DNA from: Paraburkholderia sp041321145
Lineage (GTDB): Bacteria; Pseudomonadota; Gammaproteobacteria; Burkholderiales; Burkholderiaceae
Direction: 5' to 3'
DNA length: 64,000 bases
NCBI RefSeq assembly: GCF_041321145.1
Contig: NZ_JBGGWA010000014.1
Span: 62,001-126,000 of the forward strand
The notes below the pieces were generated by a model that ran no database searches, was not told where the DNA came from, and worked only from the letters and a program-made list of their open reading frames with translations. Of the stretch, positions 33,777 to 41,376 are shown one piece after another. The position numbers and the translations under genes were made by a program. Numbering within the stretch: the first letter of the stretch is position 1; each line of letters opens with the position of its first letter.

Positions 33777-34979
33777 TCAGTTGTCGTCGATCACGAACAG
33801 CCGCTGGTACTCCTTTACCGCATATCGATCCGTCATGCCCGCTATGTAGTGGGCGATCAGACGCGGTTGCAGCGATGCGTCGGTGGATTGATAACTCGGC
33901 GGCAACAGCCGCGGATCGTCCGTGAACGCATCGAACAGCCCGACCACGACGCGTCGCGCCTTGTTGGCCATGCGCATCACGCGATAGTGGCGGTAGAGGT
34001 TCTTGAACAGAAAGCGCTTGAGCGTCGCGGCCTGCGACGCGATCGCTTCGCTATGCGCAACCAGCGGCGGTGCGGTGCGCACCTCGTTCAGCGAAGCCGG
34101 CGCATGCCTCGCAAGATTGAGTGTGGTCGTGTCGATCAAATCGACGATCAGCGTATTGATAATGCGGCGCACCGTCTCGTGAATCAGCCGGCGCCCTTCG
34201 ATTTGCGGAAAGTCGCCACGCGCCGCCGCGTAGTGGGTTTGCCATAATTCCACTTCGGCGAGCTGCTCAACCGTGAGCAAGCCCGAGCGCAAGCCGTCGT
34301 CGACGTCGTGATTGTTGTATGCGATCTCATCGGCGACATTGGCGATCTGCGCTTCTATGGACGGCTGCCGTCCTTCGAGAAAGCGCTCACCCAACGCGCC
34401 GAGCCGCCTCGCGTTCTCACGCGAGCAATGCTTGAGAATGCCTTCCCGCGTTTCGAAGCAGAGATTCAGACCGTTGAACGCGCCGTAGTGCTCTTCCAGA
34501 TCGTCGACTACCGCAAGGCTTTGCAGGTTGTGCTCAAAGCCACCGTGTTCGCGCATGCATTCGTTGAGCGCGTCCTGACCCGCGTGGCCGAACGGTGTAT
34601 GGCCGAGGTCGTGCGCCAGCGAAATGGCTTCGACGAGGTCTTCATTGACGCGCAGATTGCGCGCCACCGAACGCGCGATCTGCGCGACTTCCAGACTATG
34701 AGTGAGACGCGTGCGAAACAGATCGCCCTCGTGATTCACGAACACCTGAGTTTTGTACTCGAGCCGGCGGAACGCCGTCGAATGGACGATGCGGTCGCGA
34801 TCGCGTTGAAATTCGGTGCGCGCGCTCGGCGCGGCCTCGGGATAGCGGCGGCCGCGCGACTGCGCGGAATGCGCCGCATACGGCGCGAGATGCGCTTCGA
34901 GTGCTTCCTGCGAAGGCACGCCGCTCACGGCCGTGCCTGCCGGGTCATGCTTTACATCGTCGCTGCGCCTGTCAGTCAC
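33777..34979 (-). CDS. dgt: Deoxyguanosinetriphosphate triphosphohydrolase-like protein
   Basis: HD-domain enzyme that removes triphosphate from dNTPs, in the dGTPase family. 400 residues with GTG start at 34979. The metal-binding residues are HSLEVAQIAR, LAHDLGHTPFGHAG and ADEIAYNNHDVDDGL; FRRLEYKTQVF is the nucleotide-binding stretch. Last gene of the pil-aro-dgt run, 72 nt after aroB. Whether it hydrolyses dGTP or other dNTPs cannot be told from sequence. Confidence 0.92.
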   Translation of the reverse strand: MTDRRSDDVKHDPAGTAVSGVPSQEALEAHLAPYAAHSAQSRGRRYPEAAPSARTEFQRDRDRIVHSTAFRRLEYKTQVFVNHEGDLFRTRLTHSLEVAQIARSVARNLRVNEDLVEAISLAHDLGHTPFGHAGQDALNECMREHGGFEHNLQSLAVVDDLEEHYGAFNGLNLCFETREGILKHCSRENARRLGALGERFLEGRQPSIEAQIANVADEIAYNNHDVDDGLRSGLLTVEQLAEVELWQTHYAAARGDFPQIEGRRLIHETVRRIINTLIVDLIDTTTLNLARHAPASLNEVRTAPPLVAHSEAIASQAATLKRFLFKNLYRHYRVMRMANKARRVVVGLFDAFTDDPRLLPPSYQSTDASLQPRLIAHYIAGMTDRYAVKEYQRLFVIDDN

Positions 34980-35051
34980 CGGATTCTCCGAAACATGGGG
35001 GGCGCCTCGTGACGCTGGTGCGTGATGCTTTGCTGCAATGCCTCGCCGTGT

Positions 35052-36128
35052 CTAAACGGCAGCGGCCAGCGTGGCGTGCACCTCGGCGTCGGGCGCCTGG
35101 GTGATCAGCGTCTCACCGAAACGCTTCAGCAGAATGAATTTGATCGCGCCGGCTTCAGCCTTCTTGTCGACCCGCATGAGTTCGACATAGCGCGAATCCC
35201 CGAGTGCGGGCGCCCGGGTCGGCAAATGCGCGGCAACGATCACGTCGACCAGACGCTTGCGCGCGGCTTCGTCGAGATAGCCCATGCGCACCGACAGGTC
35301 CGCGGCCATCACCATCCCACAGCCGACCGCCTCGCCGTGCAGCCATTCGCCGTAGCCGAGCCCGGCCTCGATCGCATGGCCGAAGGTGTGGCCGAAATTG
35401 AGGATCGCGCGCAATCCGCCTTCGCGCTCGTCCTGCGCCACAACCGACGCCTTGATCTCGCATGAGCGCTTGACCGCCTCGGTCAGCGCTTCGGGCTCGC
35501 AGCGATTGAGCGCCTCGATGTTCGCTTCGATCCAGCTGAAGAAACCGGCGTCTGCAATCGCGCCGGTCTTGATCACTTCGGCCACACCCGCCGCCAGTTC
35601 GCGCGCCGGCAACGTGCGCAACGCGCCGATGTCGGCGATCACGGCCTGCGGCTGGTAGAACGCGCCGATCATGTTCTTGCCGAGCGGATGATTGATGCCC
35701 GTCTTGCCGCCCACCGACGAATCGACCTGCGACAGCAACGTGGTCGGCACCTGGATGAACGGCACGCCGCGCATGTAGCAGGCCGCGGCAAACCCCGTCA
35801 TGTCGCCGATCACGCCGCCGCCCAAGGCGATCAGCGTGGTCTTGCGGTCCGCGCGCGAGCCCAGCAGCGCGTCGAAAATCAGGTTCAGCGTTTCGAGGTT
35901 CTTGTAAGCCTCTCCGTCCGGCAAAACGACCGTGGACACCTGCTTGCCGAGCGGCGCCAGCGCCGCGCGCAGCTGGTCGCCGTAAAGCGGCTCGACCGTG
36001 GTATTCGTGACGATGGTGACCGAACTGCCGGCGATATGCGGCGCGAACAACGCGGTCTGGCCGATCAGATCGGCCCCGATATGGATGGGGTAGGCGCGCT
36101 CGCCCAGTTCGACTTTGACGGTAATCAT
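35052..36128 (-). CDS. aroB: 3-dehydroquinate synthase AroB
   Basis: Second step of the shikimate pathway, cyclising DAHP with NAD and Zn. 358 residues from MITVKVELGERAYPI at 36128. Motifs: DGEAYKNLETLN, IALGGGVIGDMTGFAAA, VPTTLLSQVDSSVGGKTGINHPLGKNMIGAFYQP and the metal ligand region LNFGHTFGHAIE. An ATG at 36137 overlapping the aroK stop (TAATG) is an equally possible start, adding three residues. No strong SD is seen for either. Confidence 0.96.
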   Translation of the reverse strand: MITVKVELGERAYPIHIGADLIGQTALFAPHIAGSSVTIVTNTTVEPLYGDQLRAALAPLGKQVSTVVLPDGEAYKNLETLNLIFDALLGSRADRKTTLIALGGGVIGDMTGFAAACYMRGVPFIQVPTTLLSQVDSSVGGKTGINHPLGKNMIGAFYQPQAVIADIGALRTLPARELAAGVAEVIKTGAIADAGFFSWIEANIEALNRCEPEALTEAVKRSCEIKASVVAQDEREGGLRAILNFGHTFGHAIEAGLGYGEWLHGEAVGCGMVMAADLSVRMGYLDEAARKRLVDVIVAAHLPTRAPALGDSRYVELMRVDKKAEAGAIKFILLKRFGETLITQAPDAEVHATLAAAV

Positions 36129-36136
36129 ACGGTCCA

Positions 36137-36688
36137 TTATGACGCAGGATGTTTGGCGACGCCGGCCATCTCGAGCTGCATCAGAACCATGTTGACGAGT
36201 CCGTTGACCGAAGGCCGGCCGGTTTCGATCACAAAATGCGCGCATTCCCGGTATAGCGGATCGCGCACTTCGTAGAGCGCTTCGAGCCGCGCTTTGGGGT
36301 CTTCGGTCTGCAGGAGCGGGCGGTTTTTGTCGCGCCGGGTGCGTAGCCACAGATCGTGCGGATTGGCGCGCAGATAGATCACCACCCCGCGACTTTGCAG
36401 CGCTTCGCGGTTTTCCGGCCGCAGCACCGCGCCGCCGCCCGTTGCGAGCACGATATTGTCGCGCCCGGTCAGATCGGAAATCACGTGTGCTTCGCGATCG
36501 CGAAAGCCTGCCTCGCCTTCCAGTTCGAAAATCACTGGGATGCGCGCGCCCGTACGCGCCTCGATTTCATGATCGGAATCGAAGAACGGGCGATCGAGAC
36601 GGCGCGCAATGGCCCGGCCCACGGTGGTTTTGCCTGCCCCCATGAGCCCTACAAAAAATACATTGGCGTGTGCGTCCCGCGCTTGCAA
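36137..36688 (-). CDS. aroK: Shikimate kinase AroK (TTG start)
   Basis: Phosphorylates shikimate. 183 residues: Walker A GLMGAGKTTVGR, shikimate-binding DSDHEIE and ATGGGAVLRPENRE, and lid segment RRDKNRPLLQ. I chose the TTG at 36688 because GAGG lies 6 nt upstream and the product then begins just before the first strand; the frame is open to 36841, but that upstream part is not homologous and partly overlaps pilQ. Coupled to aroB by a TAATG junction. Confidence 0.93.
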   Translation of the reverse strand: MQARDAHANVFFVGLMGAGKTTVGRAIARRLDRPFFDSDHEIEARTGARIPVIFELEGEAGFRDREAHVISDLTGRDNIVLATGGGAVLRPENREALQSRGVVIYLRANPHDLWLRTRRDKNRPLLQTEDPKARLEALYEVRDPLYRECAHFVIETGRPSVNGLVNMVLMQLEMAGVAKHPAS

Positions 36689-36794
36689 CGGTGTCCTCTG
36701 GCTAATCCGGTATGGTTCGTGCCGCAGCTTACTGGCAAAGCGGCTGCCTTGTCGAGCCTGCAAGCCGCCGCTGGAGAGCGGCGGCAGCGTGCCC

Positions 36795-38495
36795 CTAATT
36801 TGTCTGAACGACGCGCGGCGTGATGAAAACTGCCAGTTCACTGCGCTGATCCCGATGGGCCCGATGGCGGAAAAGTGCGCCTAAAACCGGTATTTTGCCC
36901 AGGACCGGCACCCTCGTCACATCGTCCCGGTCGTCGGTTGCGTAAATTCCGCCGATCGACACCGTACCACCATCTTCTACTTCGACGCGCGTTTGCACGT
37001 GTTTGGTGTTGATCGCGGGCCCGGCGTCGGTCTGCTCGCCGACGCTGTCTTTGGCGACGTCAAGGTCCAGCACCACCCGGCCGTCCGGCATGATTTGCGG
37101 CTCGACCTCCAGTTTGAGCGTGGCACGGCGAAACTGCACGCCCGACACGCCCTGCCCGACTTTCGCCTGGTACGGCAGCTCGGTGCCCTGCTCGACGACC
37201 GCTTTCATCCGGTCTGCCGTCACGACCCGAGGGCTCGAGACGATTTCGCCCCGCCCTTCGGCCTCCAGCGCGCTGAGCTCGATGTTCAACAGCCGCGTCG
37301 CCCCGGCTGCGAATAACGTCAGCCCGGCGGTCGCGGCGTCGAAACCGGAAATCGGCCGGGCCGACAGATCGTACAGGGTGCCTTCCTTGCCGCCGGTCAG
37401 GCCCCTCGCGCTGCCGTCGGCGTTGGCGGCAGCCAGCGAGAGCCGCACGCCAAGATTGCGCGAGAAGCCATGCTCGCCCTCGACGATACGCGCTTCGATC
37501 AACACCTGACGGGTCGGCCGGTCGACGGAAGCGAGCAGCGCCGTGATTTGAGCGAGGCGTCCTTCGAGATCGGTGACGAACAGCAGGTTGGTGCGCGGAT
37601 CGGCGGTCGCAGCACCGCGTTTGGACAGCACGCGTTGATTGCCGGCGCCGGTCAGCAGGCGCCGCACGTCCTCGGCGCGCGCGTAGTGCAGTTCGAATGT
37701 GCGGCTTGCAAGCGGTTCCAGATCGGCAGCGCGGGCGTGAGCTTCGAAGCGCTGCCGTTCACGCGCGGCCAGATCCGCGATCGGCGCGACCCAGATCACG
37801 TTGCCGTGGCGCTCCATCGCCAGACCGTTGACGTCGAGCAAGGTGTCGAACGCGGCACGCCACGGTACCTTGTCGAGCCGCAGTGACACGGCGCCCCGCA
37901 CTCTCTCGCTCGCGACGATGTTCAGTCCGGTGAACTGGGCGAATGCGTTGAGTACGGCACCGAGTTCGGCGCGCTGGAAGTTCAGAGAGATCGGTTTGTC
38001 GTCGGCCGCGAGTTTGGGGTCTGCAGGCGTTTTCGGCGCGTCGCTGAGGCGCGTGAGCGGAGGCAGTGGCACCGGCGGACCTTCGAGTGCCGGGGATCCG
38101 GCGGTGTCGTCGCGCGCCGAGGCTGCGGATCGCCTCCGCAGCGGCACTGAACCGTCGGCGTCACCGGCCAGGTCGTCGGCGCGTTCAAGGTCGGCGGCTA
38201 ACGGCGCACGCGGCACACCGGGCTCCTCGGCGGAATCGTCGCGGAACGGGTTGGACACTTCGGCGCCGCCGCCGCCCGGCAGCGGCGGTACGTTGTATCG
38301 AGCATCGAGCGACGCAATAGTATCGTCGCGCGGCATGTACGTGGGCAACGGTGGCGGCGAGGCGTGCGCCAGACCGACGCTTATCGCCATGCCGACAACC
38401 AGGCTTCCAGTCAGGCCGCGACACACACCAAGACCAGACCAACCACGGGCGTCGGCGCACGAAGTCGTCACGCGGAATGGCTTCATCGGCCTCAT
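36795..38495 (-). CDS. pilQ: Type IV pilus secretin PilQ (short, HofQ-like)
   Basis: Outer-membrane secretin channel for type IV pili or DNA uptake. 566 residues: signal-like N-terminus to about residue 45, a Pro/Asp-rich low-complexity region (46-160), an STN/N0-like domain (ISLNFQRAELGAVLNAFAQF), a secretin N1 domain (FELHYARAEDVRRLL) and the secretin core (VLIEARIVE, VSSPRVVTADRMKA, IGGIYATDDRDDVTRVPVLGKIPVLGALFR). N-terminal AMIN domains of classical PilQ are not seen. GGAGG lies 7 nt before the ATG at 38495, which overlaps the upstream stop (TGATG). Confidence 0.9.
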   Translation of the reverse strand: MRPMKPFRVTTSCADARGWSGLGVCRGLTGSLVVGMAISVGLAHASPPPLPTYMPRDDTIASLDARYNVPPLPGGGGAEVSNPFRDDSAEEPGVPRAPLAADLERADDLAGDADGSVPLRRRSAASARDDTAGSPALEGPPVPLPPLTRLSDAPKTPADPKLAADDKPISLNFQRAELGAVLNAFAQFTGLNIVASERVRGAVSLRLDKVPWRAAFDTLLDVNGLAMERHGNVIWVAPIADLAARERQRFEAHARAADLEPLASRTFELHYARAEDVRRLLTGAGNQRVLSKRGAATADPRTNLLFVTDLEGRLAQITALLASVDRPTRQVLIEARIVEGEHGFSRNLGVRLSLAAANADGSARGLTGGKEGTLYDLSARPISGFDAATAGLTLFAAGATRLLNIELSALEAEGRGEIVSSPRVVTADRMKAVVEQGTELPYQAKVGQGVSGVQFRRATLKLEVEPQIMPDGRVVLDLDVAKDSVGEQTDAGPAINTKHVQTRVEVEDGGTVSIGGIYATDDRDDVTRVPVLGKIPVLGALFRHRAHRDQRSELAVFITPRVVQTN

Positions 38496-39418
38496 CAGGA
38501 CGCCTCCGTCAATGCCAGCGTGCGCGTCGCGCCGCCTTTCGCGAGCGTAATGCCGAGCGCGTCGAGCCGCGTAACGCGCTCGGTACCGAGTCGCTGTCCG
38601 GGGGCGACCGTCGTCGCACCGTCGGGCGTATCGAGCAGGGCCAGACCGCGCGTGCGATCGTGCAATAAGCCAACGAGACGCAGTTGCGAAGCGTCAGATT
38701 GCTGCTCGCCGAATGCCAGCATCTGCGGGAGCGAGAACGGGTCGAAGAACACAATGTCTTCTTCGGCATCCGAATCGAGGCTTTCGTCGGCGAATGCGTC
38801 CGCTGAGGCCGTTGAAGGGACCGGCCTCAGCGTGCTGAACACGTGCAGCGTTGCGCTCATTGCAAGTGAAGCGGCATCCCGTTTGACCGTCACATCGACG
38901 GGGACGATCAGCACAGGCAAGTCCGAAAGACCGCGCAGAAACGCCATCAGGTGTACGAAATCCGTGTGCGCGGTGATCCGTATGGGGCGCATGCTTTCGA
39001 CGCCTGCACCGCTGGCAGCCGCCGGTTCTATTGCGAGCAACGCGACGCTGTTCTGAGCAGCCAGTTCGGACACGATGCGCACGTCGTCCGCGGAAGTCCA
39101 TGACATAGGCACAGGCGCGGCCGGCGTGGCGGCGGCTGCGCGCCGCAGCGCGGGCAATTGCGCCAGTGCGCGCCGTGCATCCGCCAGATGCCGTGTTGCC
39201 GCGCCCAATGCCGTCCGGCTTGCCTCGACGCCGCTGAGATCAGCCACCACCCAGCCATGCGCGCCAAGTCCGAACATCACCGCAGCGATCAGCAATGCGA
39301 CGATCCAGCGACGCCGCCGGCTCCATGCATCGAGCGGTAAGCGCACACGCTTTAGCCACTGGGAAAAAGATTGCCGCGCGCTTGCCGCGCCATCGAACTC
39401 AACGAAGATCGTACTCAT
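38495..39418 (-). CDS. PilO-PilP fusion, type IV pilus alignment protein
   Basis: 307 residues joining two normally separate pilus proteins. A short cytoplasmic N-terminus and a membrane helix (about 39-58, WIVALLIAAVMFGLGAHG) precede a heptad-like region (65-95) and a PilO-type domain (about 105-200: FVHLMAFLRGLSDLPVLIV). The C-terminal part (about 225-307) starts DPFSLP and continues LRLVGLLHDRTRGLALLD and TVAPGQRLG, the PilP HR-domain pattern. No separate pilO or pilP is in the cluster. Overlaps pilN by 4 nt and pilQ by 1 nt. Confidence 0.82.
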   Translation of the reverse strand: MSTIFVEFDGAASARQSFSQWLKRVRLPLDAWSRRRRWIVALLIAAVMFGLGAHGWVVADLSGVEASRTALGAATRHLADARRALAQLPALRRAAAATPAAPVPMSWTSADDVRIVSELAAQNSVALLAIEPAAASGAGVESMRPIRITAHTDFVHLMAFLRGLSDLPVLIVPVDVTVKRDAASLAMSATLHVFSTLRPVPSTASADAFADESLDSDAEEDIVFFDPFSLPQMLAFGEQQSDASQLRLVGLLHDRTRGLALLDTPDGATTVAPGQRLGTERVTRLDALGITLAKGGATRTLALTEAS

Positions 39419-40134
39419 TTCGCACCTCTTGATTGTTCAGACTTGATTGAAGTTCGCGCAGCTGAGCCGCGCGTGTGAGCCGTTTTCTGCAGGGGTTCGT
39501 CCCAGCGCAGATGAGCGCCGAATTCAATCGGGCCGGTAACGCTTGCCGCCGCAAGCGGACCGTTGCGTGCCGCGGAGCGATGCAGGTCGCTCACCTCCGC
39601 GCCCTTCACACCGCGGATCGCACTCAAGCGCTTGAGCCACTCGGCCGACGCGATATGTCCGCGCGAGGTCGCCAGCAATTCCGTCTCGCGCTCGCGCTGA
39701 CGCAACTGCTGTAGCACCACGCCATCGCCGGGTTCGAAACTCAACGCATCGAGCAGATCGCGCAAATGCGTAAGCGGTTCGGACAAGCTCATCGCACGCA
39801 CCGCGCCTTTGCGTTGCTCGTCTTGCGTCCGCAGTAACCTGGCGTGCTCGGCGAGCGGCACGGCCAGTTGCGTGAGCGATTGTTCGATCGACGCGCGCTG
39901 CGTATCGAGCCGCGTCCGTTCAAATGCCTGCCATCCGGCCACTGCGAGCACGGCTGCAGAACCGGCGAGCGCAGCGGCAACCCATTCGAGCAGGCAGCGT
40001 CGCCGCGCAAGCCGCGCGTTGCGCTGCCGATACGGCAGCAGATTGAAACCGCCCAGCCATGGCCGTGTGAAGCGGGTACGACATGAAGAGGCCTGCGTGC
40101 CCGGGCCGGCTGGATGCACACGGGCGCGCGTCAT
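39415..40134 (-). CDS. pilN: Type IV pilus inner-membrane protein PilN
   Basis: Links cytoplasmic PilM to PilO. 239 residues from the ATG at 40134, which overlaps the pilM stop. The PilM-binding motif GGFNLLPYRQRNARLARRR sits at about residues 28-46, then a transmembrane helix (AAALAGSAAVLAVAGW), a coiled-coil stretch and a ferredoxin-like domain. The open frame to 40590 is antisense-like noise inside pilM. About 25 extra N-terminal residues precede the motif, more than usual. Confidence 0.88.
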   Translation of the reverse strand: MTRARVHPAGPGTQASSCRTRFTRPWLGGFNLLPYRQRNARLARRRCLLEWVAAALAGSAAVLAVAGWQAFERTRLDTQRASIEQSLTQLAVPLAEHARLLRTQDEQRKGAVRAMSLSEPLTHLRDLLDALSFEPGDGVVLQQLRQRERETELLATSRGHIASAEWLKRLSAIRGVKGAEVSDLHRSAARNGPLAAASVTGPIEFGAHLRWDEPLQKTAHTRGSAARTSIKSEQSRGAK

Positions 40135-41123
40135 TCGAGCACCCCGCGCAAAGCAAGCCCGAATGCGACTGCGCCAACAGGCTCGTGCAACAACGGATCG
40201 CTCAACTGCCGCGCGAAACCGCCAAGCGCGGCGCACTCGAACGGCAGCACAGTGCAGCCCAGCACGTCCGCTATGTCCGCGATCGAGAAACCCACGCCGT
40301 CGAGTAAGTCGACCTCGCCGCTCAACAACGCACAGTCGAGTACGGGGCCGTGGACGAGATCGCGTAGCGCGTCGGCGAGATCCGAGTGCTCGGGTGCCGG
40401 ATAACGAATCTCGCCGACGATACTGTCGTCGACGATGCGCCAACCGTACACGCCGTCCGTGCCGATCCACAGCGCGACATACGGTTCGTGTGGATCGAGT
40501 TCGTGGCTCGCCGCGTAACGCATCGCGCGCAGCGCCGCATGCGGCTCGCCGTCGATCGCGGTGAGCGAGATGCCGGCAGTCGCCGCGCATTCGATACGTG
40601 CTTCGAGATGCTGGCGGGCGGTCGCGGCGATAGTCACCGAACGAACCGGTGAATGCGTCTCGTCGACGAACCAGTCGACAGCCAACGCATGCCGCTCAAG
40701 TCCCGCAATGCGCTCCACTTCACTCATCACCCCGGGCTCGAGTTCGGCCAATTCATGCCCGCCATCCTCCGCGCAACCGCTCAGCGCGGCGAGTCGTGCG
40801 AGCGGCACGGTGGTGGTCAGCGTGGCCGAGGCAGGCAGTGCCATTGCGCATCGCAAAGCATGCGTCGTACATGCACGCGGCAGACCCGCGAACGCATCGC
40901 GCAAAGCACGCGCCACCGCTTGCCGGTCGGCGATGTCCGTGCCGGCCATCGCGCCGGGGCCAAGCGGCACGGTATTCGCGTATTCGATATGCAGCGCGGC
41001 GCTTGAGCGCGAACGCTGACTCACCACGATCAGACGCACCGCCTGCGAACCGACATCGATCCCCGCAGCAAAACGTTGCGCACCGAGTTGCACGCCTTGA
41101 AGCCACGAACTTTTAAACGTCAT
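40131..41123 (-). CDS. pilM: Type IV pilus biogenesis protein PilM
   Basis: Actin-like cytoplasmic ATP-binding protein that anchors the pilus alignment complex through PilN. 330 residues from the ATG at 41123, with GGGAGGG at good spacing. The phosphate-binding start AAGIDVGSQAVRLIVVS is FtsA/PilM-like; later VALWIGTDGVYGW and AVAFGLALRGVL complete the fold. First gene of pilMN(OP)Q-aroKB-dgt, divergent from mrcA across a 253-nt region. Confidence 0.87.
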   Translation of the reverse strand: MTFKSSWLQGVQLGAQRFAAGIDVGSQAVRLIVVSQRSRSSAALHIEYANTVPLGPGAMAGTDIADRQAVARALRDAFAGLPRACTTHALRCAMALPASATLTTTVPLARLAALSGCAEDGGHELAELEPGVMSEVERIAGLERHALAVDWFVDETHSPVRSVTIAATARQHLEARIECAATAGISLTAIDGEPHAALRAMRYAASHELDPHEPYVALWIGTDGVYGWRIVDDSIVGEIRYPAPEHSDLADALRDLVHGPVLDCALLSGEVDLLDGVGFSIADIADVLGCTVLPFECAALGGFARQLSDPLLHEPVGAVAFGLALRGVLE

Positions 41124-41345
41124 CACGCCCTCCCTCAGACTCACGCGGCGAACCATTCGAACGCGAGTAACGAGGAAGAATTGTGCGTATCCGCGCCGCC
41201 GCGCGACACTCAGCCGAATGGCTAACGTTGCGCGACACGCGCCCTCTATGCCGTCAAAGCGTCTACAGTGAAGTCATTCCCGCACGGCGCGCAGGCTTGT
41301 CAAAAACTGTCAGTAAGCATGTCGAAAGCTGAAAAGCGAGGCGGC

Positions 41346-41351
41346 TATAAT
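41346..41351 (+). promoter_or_regulatory. Candidate -10 box of mrcA
   Basis: Perfect TATAAT 25 nt before the mrcA ATG, in the pilM-mrcA divergent region. The -35 position at 18-nt spacing reads GTCGAA, weak. The transcript would have a very short leader. Confidence 0.5.
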
Positions 41352-41376
41352 CGCGGGACTGTTTTTTGGTGTCCAT

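Noticed and set aside
33600..34247. Plus-strand 215-codon frame between DUF883 and dgt
   Set aside because: Mostly antisense to dgt, no SD and no domain.
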